This document shows positions 21,011 through 32,399 of a DNA stretch of 64,000 nucleotides, piece by piece. The stretch covers positions 361,005-425,004 of the forward strand of contig NW_026063264.1 in the NCBI RefSeq assembly GCF_024362695.1, in the 5' to 3' direction. Origin of the DNA: Pectinophora gossypiella (taxonomy: Eukaryota > Arthropoda > Insecta > Lepidoptera > Gelechiidae). The translations under genes and the position numbers were made by a program. The notes below the pieces were generated by a model. The model was not told the DNA's origin, ran no database searches, and saw nothing but the letters and a program-made list of their open reading frames with translations. How positions within the stretch are numbered: position 1 is the first letter of the stretch; every line of letters starts with the position of its first letter.

Positions 21011-21178
21011 ATTGGTTCGGACGGAGTATCTGTTTCTTTCTATACATAATATTCTTTATTCTGTACTTCGATAAAGAATATATTCCTATAAATATTAGGC
21101 TCTATATAATATTTTTATTAGGCTCTTTATTAAATAATATAACATGTCATAAGCTCACGACTATAATGACGACTCCAA

Positions 21179-21530
21179 TTGGAGTCAAAGGTACATCGAT
21201 TACAAGATGAATTGAGTACCTACGTCTCACCGACTAGGGGGCGAGTAAGAATCTTAAGAAGGGCCCTCACGGGGCATTGCAGACTCAACAAGCATCTACA
21301 TAGAATGGAGCTGACCGAGTCCCCTCTATGCAGATTCTGTTTAAAGGAAGATGAGACGCCATTACGCTGTGAGGCTCTCATACACAGTAGAAGCTGTACC
21401 CTGGGGGGACATAATGGATTCCCAGGAGGTCATGGAGCTTCCTCCCAAAAAGACGCTCGATCTAATCGAACGGATCGGTCTAGAGGAAGAGTTTTAAATA
21501 TTTATGTAGGGACCTGGCCACAATAGATCT
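21179..21530 (+). pseudogene. LINE polymerase C-terminal fragment, broken
   Basis: The frame includes LTGHCRLNKHLHRMEL followed by SPLCRFCLKEDETPL. This is the zinc-finger-like C-terminal region found after RNase H in R1/I/Jockey-type non-LTR retrotransposons. After about 21365 the expected similarity continues in another frame (LPPKKTLDLIERIGLEEEF), so a frameshift is present. It is a dead fragment without the reverse transcriptase. Confidence 0.7.
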
Positions 21531-22354
21531 GACTAGGTCGCAGTGGCCATTCGGGCTGCATTAGTTCGAGCCCTCTTGATTTACAAATAATAATACGTCT
21601 CACCGAGCTGTCTGTTAAACCACTAACAAAAACCGGTAAATAATAAATAGTATGTCCCAATACAAACCGATTAGAGAAAATACGAATTGTATTTCACATT
21701 ACACCACATTGCCTCACTGTATGCTTAGATCAAGGCTCGGACACGAGTTTATTTAGAAAAGTACAGTTTCTTTTTCATTTTCGAATAGTAATTAATTAAT
21801 GAATAGGAAATAAATAAAATGCCTTGTGAAGGCTAAATGTAATAAAATCGAAACCACAGATCGAAACATTATATTCGTCGGTAAATTGAGTCCGCAAAAT
21901 AATAGAATTGAAAAATATAATAGTTTTTACGATCTGTCCAGCCTAATCCGTCAGTTACTATTATTTTAAATGTAAAGGCCTTTGATACAAGGTCCATTCT
22001 CCCTTCCACCTGTCGTATTACCAACAGTATAAACCCGTATAAAATATAATCATCAATATTATTTCATGATAGCGTGTGAATTTTACAACAAGCGTGAAAT
22101 TAGCAACGAATTCAAATTTGCGGGCGGCGGTTTACAACCGCGTCATTTGCAAGTGGTACCTATGCCACGGTAAAATTATAATTATATTAGAGGCAACCTT
22201 TTTTGTGACTTACTGTACCTACGAAGATTTGCCACTTATTATTCGATCGACACTTATTATTAATTTGACTCGTTACACTCTGGAAAATCATAATAATATA
22301 AGGAAGATAATCTGCAAAGTTACACAATACATAAAACATAACATAAACAGCCTA
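21531..22354. other. Spacer, nothing recognised
   Basis: A 139-codon frame (22076-22495) begins here but runs through two SINE fragments and has no recognisable domain. Confidence 0.4.
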
Positions 22355-22415
22355 TATTCGTCCCACTGGCGCAGGCTTCCCATCAATAAACTGGAGGGGA
22401 TATGGACAGTAACCC
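22355..22415 (-). repeat. SINE family B tail fragment, reverse
   Basis: CCCACTGGCGCAGGCTTCCC then CAATAAACTGGAGGGGATAT is the degraded reverse complement of the family B tail. Confidence 0.55.
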
Positions 22416-22435
22416 ATCAAAGATTAGTAAAGTTT

Positions 22436-22580
22436 CATCATCATCATCTCCCTAGCATCATTTCGTTTTTCACAGCATCCACTTACCTAACCTGATCATT
22501 TGACAGGTCAGGTCTGTAAAAATACAGAAGCGACTGCCTGTCTGACCTTCCAACCCGCGGAGAAGAATCCAGTCTGATTA
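22436..22580 (-). repeat. SINE family D tail fragment
   Basis: CATCATCATCATCTCCCTAG through AGAAGCGACTGCCTGTCTGA and CTTCCAACCCGCGG matches the 3' half of family D. The trinucleotide tail is visible and the head is absent. Confidence 0.75.
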
Positions 22581-22995
22581 GTAAAATTTACCTACATATT
22601 TTTATATCATAGAATTCTTGCTTGGTATTCATTTTATTACGCCATCCCAAATGGTCTTGTACCAGTATCATCCATAACCTGTCAAATGTCGTCAGACGAT
22701 CGAGGCTGGTAATTGAGTTGCTGGTTATGGTGGTCACTAAGCCACTGACCAATTCCCGTCTCCAGAATACCACTTAGTTTTTATTAACAGATTTGTCCAA
22801 TGTCGTCCCGTCTCTGTTATTTATTCAAAAGAGTTTTTTTTGGATGTCACCCACAGATTTTTGCTTTTAAAATCTTTTAAAAAATAAAAATGACTAATAC
22901 TGTTATCTATGTTAACGTCTTCGCACGTCGTCGATTCAATAGTTCATTACAGATCTAAAATATTTATTTGCTAAACTCAAGTAAAATTAAAGAAA
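22581..22995. other. Upstream region of fucosyltransferase copy 1
   Basis: AT-rich 415 bp without recognised repeats. Promoter and 5' UTR are expected here, but I cannot place a TATA box or transcription start with confidence. Confidence 0.35.
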
Positions 22996-23001
22996 ATGTA
23001 G
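22996..23001 (+). promoter_or_regulatory. Start-stop upstream ORF (ATG-TAG)
   Basis: An ATG at 22996 is followed at once by TAG, 15 nt before and in frame with the main ATG at 23011. It sits where copy 2 has its upstream in-frame ATG (25974). If transcribed, such a minimal upstream ORF can reduce or delay initiation at the next ATG. The regulatory role is inference. Confidence 0.5.
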
Positions 23002-23010
23002 GTATCAAAA

Positions 23011-24488
23011 ATGTATATAGTTTGTAAACGATTGTTTCAACATTATATTATTCAAGATGTAGCTTGTTATTTTGTGGTTGGATTGATTTTGATTATTTTA
23101 CATAGCATCATGTTTTCGAAATGCAAACCTTATGTTTTTGAATACCATAAGCCGTTGGATATAAACAAACACATATTATTTGAGAATAGGTCTTTGAAAT
23201 ATATTCTCCTATGGAATCCTAATGTGAATCCGTTCAATTATATCCATGATCGTGGTCGCGCTCCATTCCTTATAAATAAATGCCAATACACCAACTGTTA
23301 CTTGACGCACATGAGAAAGTTCTTTCCAGATCAAACGAACTTCGACGCAGTCCTTTTCAGTGTTATGTCATTCGCAAACAATATTGAAATTCCAGAAAAT
23401 AGGTCAACAAATCAAAAGTTCATTATAGCAGCCAACCACCCCGTTCCAAATCCCATTTTAGATAATTATTTCAACTGGACCTGGACGTATAGACTTGATT
23501 CTGATATACTTTGGAGACAAATTAGAATATACGACAAACACGGGAATGAAGTGGGGCCTAGAAAAAATATGACATGGCTGAAATACTTCGAACCAACAAG
23601 TGATGACGTAAAGATAAAATTGAGACGAAAGAGTAAAGCAGTAGCATGGATAGTTTCTGACTTGAAGACAAAAATAAAACTTGAGAAACAGGTTAATAGA
23701 ATCATTAAAGCACTGAAAGTTTATAGTCATACAATCGATGTATATGGTCAAAGTTTCGGCAATAGTTGTGGCAATGATTCTTCTTGTTACAAAATGATTT
23801 TAGATGATTATTTTTTCTACTTAGTTTTCGAAAACTATACTGATAAGGACTATGTTACTGAGAAAATATTGATGGCTGTGCATAACTATGCCATACCTAT
23901 AGTTTTTGGAGGAGCCGATTACTCTAGGTATTACGAACAATACCTTAAGTTCTTAATAAGTATGTATTTCAACATTATTGTAATTTAAAATTAAAATTGT
24001 AAATCTTTTTTAGATTTCTGCCTCCCAAAAGTTACTTGGATGCAAGGAAACTTCATCCAGTAAGGCTGGTTAACATAATGATCGACATCATGAACAATTA
24101 TCTTTTACATGACCAGTACTTCAGATGGACGAATCATTACACTTACAGAAAAGCTGATTACATAGAAATATGTAACATTTGCAAAGCTATAAATGACGAA
24201 AGCATGGTAAACGAACATTCCATTCATAGAAATTTTAGAGCATGGTGGCGAGGTAGTATGACAATCCAAGACATGATCGCAGCTTTGTATGTAAACGATA
24301 AAGAGTTTGATAAGGCAGGTACCAATAATAGCCAAGTAAGTAAACTGCTTAAAAAGAAATATTTTTCGCGATCCGGAAATTTATCGGTTTTTCTTTATAA
24401 TTTGTCCAAGTTAATTACAACAACAGATTCCGCTAGCGATGTCGAAACCACCACTTTAAACACTGGGGATTATTATGACGTACCTTAG
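23011..24488 (+). CDS. Alpha-1,3-fucosyltransferase-like (GT10), copy 1
   Basis: Predicted Golgi type II membrane enzyme transferring fucose from GDP-fucose to N-acetylglucosamine-containing glycans. There are two exons, 23011-23927 and 24014-24488. The 86-bp intron has GT-AG ends and a T-rich acceptor. It splits an Arg codon in phase 2, giving DYSRFLPPKSYLDA across the join; the product is 463 aa. Features are a signal anchor at about 17-35, the N-terminal GT10 core from LLWNP (66-70), FNWTWTYRLDSD (154-165), IDVYG (242-246), FENYTDKDYVTEK (273-285) and a C-terminal CxxC (359-362). Length and motif order fit insect FucTC-like enzymes, but I cannot assign a specific orthologue. Extending exon 1 past the donor gives unrelated residues and a stop, which supports splicing. 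The acceptor sugar is not predictable. A non-coding 5' exon is possible. Confidence 0.92.
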
Positions 24489-24532
24489 AACCTCATTGTT
24501 CGTTTTTCAACTGATCGCCAATAATTGGTAAC

Positions 24533-24538
24533 AATAAA
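24533..24538 (+). terminator. Poly(A) signal after fucosyltransferase copy 1
   Basis: AATAAA lies 45 bp after the stop codon. The 3' UTR would be short. Confidence 0.5.
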
Positions 24539-25074
24539 GGATTTAGCAAATTAAAATTAAATCAAGCGTAAGTAATGCCGTTGAAACTCGGGCGCATACT
24601 AGTTGTAATACAATGAATAATATTAATCACCACATCAAACTCAAGCCTGCAGATAATCTGCGACCTTTATTAATGTGAACTTGCCGCTGCTTATGTATTT
24701 TAAAAATCTATGCAATAAAGTAAATAAGGCAAAGGTTTTGATGTTAACATTCCTATTGCAAAAAAAAAAAAACATTGATCAACAGACTGTTTTCTAACGT
24801 AAACAAGAGTGGAGTCTTCATTTACATAAGGGTTTCTACAATGTTTTCCTTCTTTTAATTTAGGTCGAGCAAATATTTGCACTGCACACTTACTTTTTGA
24901 ATTATTTAAATCTGATTCATGTTACGAAATGAGATTTGACTATTATACTTGTTTTTATACGTAAATGACTGCCTGACTAATTTATCATGTAGGTATTTGT
25001 TTTTGTATTTCTTGTTACCGTTTTTTTTAATAAATTAAGTGTTGTTACATTTATTTTTATTTTTAATAATTTCG
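24539..25074. other. Spacer between the fucosyltransferase genes
   Basis: AT-rich, with a poly-A run near 24760. No gene or recognised repeat. Confidence 0.4.
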
Positions 25075-25345
25075 GTTCGCATTTGACCACAATCTCACCT
25101 GATGGTAAGTGACGATGTGGTGTAGGGTGGATCACGCTTACCTAGCAAATGCCTATTCACTCTAGCCTTGAAGGTTCTCAGATTATAACGAATTGTAAAA
25201 ACAGACGACGGCAGACAGTTCTAATCTTTCGCTGTTCGAATCAAAAAGGAAGAAGCAAAATGTTTAGTGTGGGTTGGTGGTATATCCACAACATAAGGAT
25301 GAAATGCCTGACGACGTCTAGTTGTCTGTAGATGGAATGGTGTGG
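25075..25345 (+). repeat. Unclassified repeat O, copy 2
   Basis: CACCTGATGGTAAGTGACGA, CCTATTCACTCTAGCCTTGA, AACAGACGACGGCAGACAGT and GGTATATCCACAACATAAGG match copy 1 at 18525-18817 in order. It lies between the two fucosyltransferase genes and appears inert. Confidence 0.6.
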
Positions 25346-25973
25346 GTGGAACTAACTCGTGAAGTTCCTGCGCAAACTCACCATACATAGCATGGCATTC
25401 ATTTTGCTCAGTTTCACAGTGTTGAGAGATGACGCTCCATTTAGAAATATTGGCAACAGTCTTTGATTTTATTTGCTTGGATAAAATGTAATATTTCAGT
25501 TTTGTCAATCTTACTGCGACATCATGTTGTGCTGGTGCTGTACCAATTCCATACCCGAACTATTTGTGCGGTACACTATTTACGCTTGACGAGTTCTGAT
25601 TACGCTCACACTAATGTGTGAGTCGAAAACCTGTGGTTGGGACTTTTGATTTACACATCACTGATTTGTAAAGTTTATTCGTATACATTTACAATTCAGG
25701 ATAATCCTCTGATTGTTTATTTATGTCCTACATCAATTGCTGAAGCTAAATTGAATTCAACTGGTTTGTGTTTGCAAAAAAAGTAGGTTTTCCAATTTTC
25801 AGCATGATAATGAAAGAATTTTCTAATTGAAATATTTTTGTCTTTGAGTTTCAGACTCTTTTACTTTTAAAAAATAAAGCGTCAAATCCTTTGACACAAT
25901 CAACCGCTCATCCTCGGTCACTACGCGGCAGATATATTTTTTAAAACGTATATATTTGTAAAATTCAGGTGAA
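25346..25973. other. Upstream region of fucosyltransferase copy 2
   Basis: No repeat or gene is recognised. A TATATATT-like stretch and a possible acceptor (TGTAAAATTCAG, ending at 25969) immediately precede the ATG, so either a short 5' UTR or an upstream non-coding exon is possible. Confidence 0.35.
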
Positions 25974-27696
25974 ATGAAATATACTTTATCAGGAATGTAT
26001 ATTATATTTAAACGACGGTTCCATAATTATGTACTTCAAAACTTCGTTGTTTATTTATTGGTTGGTTTGATTTGTGTTGTATTGTACTTGATTGTCTTTT
26101 CGATATACAAACCTTATAATCATCCTAAATACCCTGAGTATATGGGCCATTTAACTAAATTTAAATATCGTAAGCTGTTGGGAAACATTTTAACTGTAAA
26201 CAAAGACATATTACTAGAGAACGCAAGTTTAAAATATATTCTCCTCTGGAATCCTTACGATAATCCATTCCATCGTCTCCGTGATCGTGGACGTGCTCCG
26301 TTCATTTTAAATAACTGCAAATATACCAACTGCTACTTGACGCACACGAGAAACTTTTTCCCAAATGAAACGATTTTCGACGCTGTCCTTTTTAGTGTCG
26401 AATCATTCGCGAAAAAAATTGAAATTCCAGTACATCGGTCAAGAAAGCAAAAGTTTGTTATTGCGGCTACTGAGCCCGCTCCAAATCCCATGTTCGACAA
26501 TTATTTCAACTGGACCTGGACGTATAGACTTGATTCCGATATACTCTGGCGATACATTCGAATTTACGACAACGATGGGTATGAAGTGGGGCCTAAAAAA
26601 GATATGGTATGGTTGGAATACTTTGAACCAACAAGTGACAAAGTGAAGAAAAAATTGAGACACAAGACTAAAGCAGCAATATGGATAGCTCCTGACTTGA
26701 CGACAAAAATGAAACTTGAGAAACATGTAAATCATATTTCAAAAGCTTTACAAGGTTTTGGTTTTACAATCGATGTTTGCATCGGCAACAGTTGTGGCAA
26801 TGAGTCATTTTGTAACAAAATGATTGAGGATGATTATTACTTCTACTTGGTAATTGAAAATTACGTTGATAAGGACTTTGTTACTGACAAACTTTTGATG
26901 GCAGTACGTAACTATGCCATACCTATAGTTTTCGGAGGCGCCGATTACTCAAGGTATTTATTATTTAAAATACTTTTCTAATTGATGTAATTCTTTATGT
27001 CAGAATTAATAATTGAAAATAAAAAAGCGCACAACTATATTTGCAATAAAAGTGAACCATAGAACGATGAAGTGAGTTTCCATGGCCAGGCTTCACCGAA
27101 CTTATTATTAGACTGATTATTATAATGAATAATTTGATTGCTAGAATAAGAAAATTATTAATAGAATAAGAACATGATTAATAGAATAAGAAAATATTAT
27201 TTTTTTCAGATTTTTGCCTCCTAAAAGTTATTTGGATGCAAAAAAACTTGCTTCAGTAGAACTGGTTCTTAATATGATCGACATCATTGACAACTTTACT
27301 TTACATGAACAGTACTTCAGATGGACGAATCATTACACTTATGAAAAGGCTGGTAACTCAGAAATATGTAACATTTGCAATGCTTTAAACGTTAAAAGTA
27401 TGGTAAATAAAAATTTCACATATACTAATTTTAGATCTTGGTGGCAAGGTACTATGACAATCCGTGAAATGGTTTTATCTATTTACTTACATGATAAAGA
27501 GTTTCAAAAAGCAGGTAATAATTACACAAAAATTAGAAAATTGTTTAAAAAGAAATATTTTACACCGTCCAGTACGGCTTTCAATATGTCTGTTTTTGTT
27601 TATAATGTAGCAAAGTTAGTTTCAACGACGGATTGTAACACTCTCGATTCAAATATTTCAGACACGACAGCCATGGACATTATGAATGATGATTAA
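25974..27696 (+). CDS. Alpha-1,3-fucosyltransferase-like (GT10), copy 2
   Basis: Tandem paralogue of the gene at 23011, with exons 25974-26953 and 27210-27696. The 256-bp intron is GT-AG and interrupts the same Arg codon in the same phase; the product is 488 aa. It has a signal anchor at about 24-42, LLWNP, FNWTWTYRLDSD, the FLPPKSYLDA junction and a C-terminal CxxC. In the core about three residues in four match copy 1 by eye. It differs in three ways: about 20 extra residues in the stem, IDVC (266-269) with a three-residue shortening where copy 1 has IDVYGQSF, and VTDK (303-306) where copy 1 has VTEK. The Glu in this TEK motif is conserved in GT10 enzymes near the GDP-fucose site, so activity or specificity may differ. 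No stop or frameshift is present. The ATG at 25995 aligns with the copy 1 start; the upstream one adds seven residues. Confidence 0.9.
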
Positions 27697-28708
27697 CTTT
27701 TACTAAAAAACTTTACCACTGCCCTATTTTTCCTTAAAAAAATACTACGTCCACAAGAGCATGGCTCTAAAATTAGTGATGATGATAAACTATAAATCTT
27801 TAAGAAATTCATTTGATAAAGTAAACGTGTTCCATGTTAGATGAAATGAATTACTTTTTAAGTACGAGATTCATTGTGGTCAGCTTGCTTAAGTAATGTG
27901 AAAAGTATTTTTTTTTTTTAATTTAAATTGCAACTGCTGCTGCTATTGATCGCAGTATTAATAGTAGAGTCGAAAATACGTTCTAGATAGGGCTAAATAA
28001 ACCTTCAATTCGTTTTAGCGTTGGATGTGTCCTTCAACACAAAAATATTATTGTATGTTGTGTTGTATGCTTTTTACTGTATGCTGACAAAAACCGTCCG
28101 TTCAACGGACCGTTTTCAAACTACATAAGAGTTGCAATTATTTACACTTTTTTAACATTAGGTTGAGCAAATATTATAAGCACTGGACATGTTTTACTTT
28201 TCGAACTTCTAATTGTTATTTCGGTACTAATTTTTTGTATTTTTTAAACTTTTCGTGTAAGTATCCTTTATTTTATATTTTTTCTGTATTTGTTTTTTGT
28301 TATAAATATATAATTATATAAAAATAATACTTCTGTTAACATGTTAGTTATTTTAACCTGTGTTATTATTGACTCACTCACCAATAAACCATTCCATAAT
28401 TAATTTAATAATCCTATGATAAATATGGTTGTTGGCAGTTAAGTTTAAATTATGGGGAGAAATCTTCCGGGTAAAGTAATTGTGAACCTCTATCAAAAAT
28501 ATTTGGTTAATGTTTTGTCTTTGTATATTGTCCTATCATTCCGTTAAATTATAAATGATAATATATTATATGTCTGGAAACCAACACCAAAACTGTAAGT
28601 TGGTTGTAAGTTGTCTTGTGATGATTTTAAAGTTCAACACTTTGTAGAAGTACCTTTCTTTCCGATCTGTAAAAGAGACAGCATTATTGAGGTAAGTTAA
28701 CCCTATAT
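27697..28708. other. 3' flank of fucosyltransferase copy 2
   Basis: AT-rich. AATAAA at 27996-28001 (300 bp after the stop) is the nearest clear poly(A) signal candidate. Nothing else is recognised. Confidence 0.4.
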
Positions 28709-28823
28709 TACACTACTCAATTTCTCGGACCCGACGTACAGGGGGTATGGCGCGGGTCCCTACCTCCCTTCTTATGTACACCGCTCTATGCTTTGAAATC
28801 GTTCCGAGAAATCATCTAGTGTA
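28709..28823. repeat. Short element with imperfect inverted ends
   Basis: TACACTACTCAATTTCTCGG at the left and CCGAGAAATCATCTAGTGTA at the right are inverted repeats with a four-base mismatch block (17 of 21). The element is 115 bp, with GC-rich internal sequence. No clear target duplication was found and it is single copy here. Confidence 0.4.
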
Positions 28824-29209
28824 ACCGTGTGTGTTTAGTGTGTGTATGTATGTGCCTTTACATACACAAAACAAATAAGTTGCTTTACGTAATACAGTTT
28901 ATAAGCACGACCTAATTCCTTTCCAGGTCTGTCAAACGAGTTGATTTAGTTAGGCTCTCTGTGAGTTAGTTCACAAGAAACAGTTTAAACCGTCAGCGCC
29001 GTTTATAAGCTAAGCTGGGTAAAGTCTCAGATTTAAACGCGCATTCTCTACTAACTGAGTGTTAATGTTTTAACTAAGGCAATAATCTTAGGAACTTACT
29101 GTATGGCTTTATACGGCCACCTGTGGCACGTTTGCGAAACATGTTTCTAAAATTCTAAATTCAAATAAATTATATTTTTCTAAAGTCACGCCCGTATTAC
29201 GGAGTATAA

Positions 29210-29427
29210 TAACTGGGGGGCTAAAAGACAAACCGAAAAGCAGTATTTCCGCATATAGAAATAAGTGCGCAATTACAACAAAATGTCAAATAGCAATATT
29301 GCTTTTTAGATGAATTGTTTCAATGTGGCCTTTTGACTCTCTGGGCATGACCACAAATATTCAGAAGACAACTTGCAGCTACTTTTGATGTCCTTATGTG
29401 GAAATAATGAGCATTACGGCAATAGGT
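29210..29427 (+). repeat. Unclassified repeat, interrupted by a SINE
   Basis: CAAATGTCAAAT... with TTTTTAGATGAATTGTTTCA at 29283-29325 resembles 29640-29680 (CAAATGTCAAATTATTTTTT, AAATTGCTTCGATGTGG). SINE A at 29428 lies between, so this may be a duplicated or split repeat. Confidence 0.4.
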
Positions 29428-29590
29428 GATCAACTGTGATCAGTGAAAGATGACGTATGCTCCGGAGGGCAGGTTAAGCAGTTAACCTCGGCTACTTTTA
29501 CATGTCAGGGGCCTTTGGTGGCTCAATAGCAACCCTGACACCAGGGTTGATGAGGTCGGTTATTTACCTCACAACCCACACGCGAGAATA
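29428..29590 (+). repeat. SINE family A, 5'-truncated
   Basis: GGTGATCAACTGTGATCAGT, CAGGGGCCTTTGGTGGCTCA, ACACCAGGGTTGATGAGG and CACAACCCACACG identify a diverged family A copy. Confidence 0.7.
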
Positions 29591-29699
29591 ACTGATCAGG
29601 AGGATTATAAAGGCGATTCGTGTGAATTGCACTTACGCGCAAATGTCAAATTATTTTTTAAGATAAATTGCTTCGATGTGGGTTTTTTAAACCACCCAA

Positions 29700-30929
29700 G
29701 CCCCGAGCCTCTTTGGTCGGTATTTCTTATAATACCTAATCATCATGTTCAAAGAGCATGCATTGATGTCGTTAGTTAGATTAATGGGGGTAGCGAATGT
29801 GGTGTCTCAGGATCGTAATGTTGAATTACAAGTGCAGTATAGTAGCAGACTCACGTGGACGCATTTTTACGCATATAACGAAACGACAAAGGAAACCAAC
29901 ACTTATCATACTCTCTGAAGAAAATTAATTATCTACACAGCCCCTTAATTGTAACGATGAACTTTGTTATTCCGTGCTCTTATCAAAATATGACTGTAAT
30001 TTACATTTAATTCTGTTTTAAGCAACAATTTTGCCCAAAGTGGTGTTACTTTTGAGTTTCATTATTCCTCAAAACATCCTCCAATATTTCTGACGCGAAT
30101 AAAAAACAAATAAGCGGGCTAAAATAAAAAGAGCAATTTTCGTCGAAAATTGCGTTCGAGGGTGAGATTCTCGAATTACGCGAAAACGACAGTACCATAA
30201 CGATATTAAAAAATAAAAAGGTAATATTATTTGCGATGATACAAATTCAGTGGTACGGATTTTCCTTAGCATATCTGCCGACGCCTCGCTTTAATCTTAG
30301 TAAGCGGGATCAAAGCCTGGCAACCGGGGATTTATCTTAATACATAGCACACATGTGTTTATTCTGCTTCGTTATTTCGTAAACAACGTTACGTTTTTAT
30401 TGAATTTCCAATTTTCTCTAAAATAGCTCCTGAGACTCGGGCTTGTGTTCGAATTTACTTTGAAGAATATTATTTCGCTTTATTGGTTCGCTTTGCGTAA
30501 CTAAGTGCCTAGTTCAAACATATTTAACCTGTTAGTGATGAGTGTCGTCTTTTTTGAACTTATTTTACATTTTATTTTCTGTAAAATAAAAGGAAATAAA
30601 ACAGTGCAACCTACAAAATCTAAACAGAACAAGTAATGTAGGTAGTTACTTACGTACATACGTAAACTCACGCCGATTTCTCTCTGCAAAATTGTACTCT
30701 GAAAAGTATGAAAGAAGAAAACAATTTTCTGACCTCCTCCCGAATTCTCTCCCGCATTCTCCTAATTATTTATATAATTTTGGGGTCTTATTCATTAAGA
30801 TTACGTATTTTCATTGTGTATTTCATGCAAGAATTGGAGATAAAACCCCCTTTCATTTGATACGCAATATGTACCCATAGAAAAAAATAGTTTATGTCCT
30901 CTAGAGAGCGCCACATTGAATATAGCGTG
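29700..30929. other. Spacer, nothing recognised
   Basis: AT-rich with no gene. Short frames near 30069-30272 and 30692-30880 have no supporting features. Confidence 0.4.
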
Positions 30930-30943
30930 ACGCCACGTAGCCT

Positions 30944-31335
30944 TTTTTTTCTTTTTTTTTTGGTAACGAAGGGGAAATCCTCATGGATACCTCGTCACCC
31001 GGGGGAGCGACGAGGTTATGTCGGACTCCTACCGACTAAAACCCCTCCGATGGCCCTCTGCGGTGCATGTCGGGGAGCTCCGGGATCTCTGTCGACCGCA
31101 CCGGTGCTCCCCTCGCACTTGCTTTCACTAAAGCGCGTCCCGGGGTAGATCCCCACCCCTACGCCATCCCAGTTTTACGGCGATGCGAGGCCATATCGCA
31201 TTGCCGTCCATCCCGGAGATCGTGTGTTGAGCGGTTCGGGCCCCCGCCCTTATCACTCACGATCCCCAGTGTCCCCTTTCAGTCGCCTCTTACGACAGGC
31301 AGGCCCTATTCTTGCGCCCGGAACTACAGGGCGGA
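30944..31335 (-). mobile_element. Poly(A)-tailed retroposon with 14-bp duplication
   Basis: A 392-bp GC-rich insertion lies between direct repeats ACGCCACGTAGCCT (30930-30943 and 31336-31349). The T-run at its left end is a poly(A) tail on the minus strand. Internal GTCGCCTCTTACGACAGG and GTCGGACTCCTACCGACT suggest a LINE 3' UTR fragment or SINE of an R1-like poly(A) type. The family is not identified. Plus-strand frames across it are incidental. Confidence 0.85.
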
Positions 31336-31349
31336 ACGCCACGTAGCCT

Positions 31350-32167
31350 ATAACTATCGAAACCAAATCAAGACGTTTCTAGTGCCACTCCATTTTTTAA
31401 ATTATGACAAGTGCTTTAAAAAGTTAGGTGGTAGTAATAGACGTCTGTATATACATAGCGGTCAAACACATAACTCTCCTTTTTGCTTCGCCGCAGTCGG
31501 GTAAAAATGATTCATTTATTATTTTTGGACGGCATAGACATAGACAGACAGGTAGGTACATTACACTTCCACAGGTCGGAATCCACGCGGAAAATTAAAA
31601 TTAAAACAAAGATTAAAAATTACAAAGAAAAAAAAGCAAGTACAAAAACTTAAAACCTGTATATACAATTGTATCTCACTGATATGACGACCCGATCATC
31701 CGAGGTGGCATCTGGAATAAAAAAGATATTTGATAACCACATTTTGAAAAACCTGAAGCAACAGTAAATACTTTTATTCCACAAGGCAATATTACAGTTA
31801 ACCTATTTCAGTCCAAAACTGTCAATGTACAAAGATAGAACAAGGTCGGTACGCCTGAGGTGTTGGATTGAATATCCACATTTATTTTAGGGTTGAAATC
31901 CTCCAGGGTAGCCTGCCCGAACCCTTATTTCTATCAATATTCGAAAGATCGATAGCCCCAGAGGGAATAAAAATGATAAATCGCATAGCTATAAAATGTT
32001 CTGACCCATTAGTTCTCATTCTGAGGGAACGCGTGACTTGGGAAGTTGGTTTTATTGAAAAACTAATTCAGTAACTTTTTATAAAAAATGTAGGAATTTA
32101 TTTATAAACCCTCTAGTTTAAAACTGCTTTTATTAGGAATCTAAATAATATTGTCAAGCAATCTGCT
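31350..32167. other. Spacer, nothing recognised
   Basis: A-rich simple sequence near 31590-31650. No gene is supported. Confidence 0.35.
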
Positions 32168-32395
32168 TCATCTCTCGTGTGGGTTGTGTGGTGGACCAAC
32201 CTCATGAACCCCAGTGTCAGGGTTACTATTGGCCCCTGTGACTCATGTAACGACTACTTACTTACATCAGTAAGTAGTAACCGCGACCAACGGTTTAACG
32301 TGCCTTCTGAAGCACGGAACATCTTACTTTCGGACAATCAGGGTGATCAGCCTATAATGTCCTTACCAAACTAGCGATCACAAAGTAATTTTTGT
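32168..32395 (-). repeat. SINE family A copy, head truncated
   Basis: The reversed tail (TCGTGTGGGTTGTGTGGTGG), the body (GACCAACGGTTTAACGTGCC, CGGACAATCAGG) and the GATCACAAAGTAATTTTTGT segment are present. The tRNA-like head is missing. Confidence 0.8.
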
Positions 32396-32399
32396 GTTC

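Noticed and set aside
22076..22495. 139-codon plus-strand frame
   Set aside because: It runs through two SINE fragments and has no domain; chance frame.
30894..31504. Overlapping plus-strand frames of 84 and 145 codons
   Set aside because: They lie antisense within a poly(A)-tailed retroposon and its flank.
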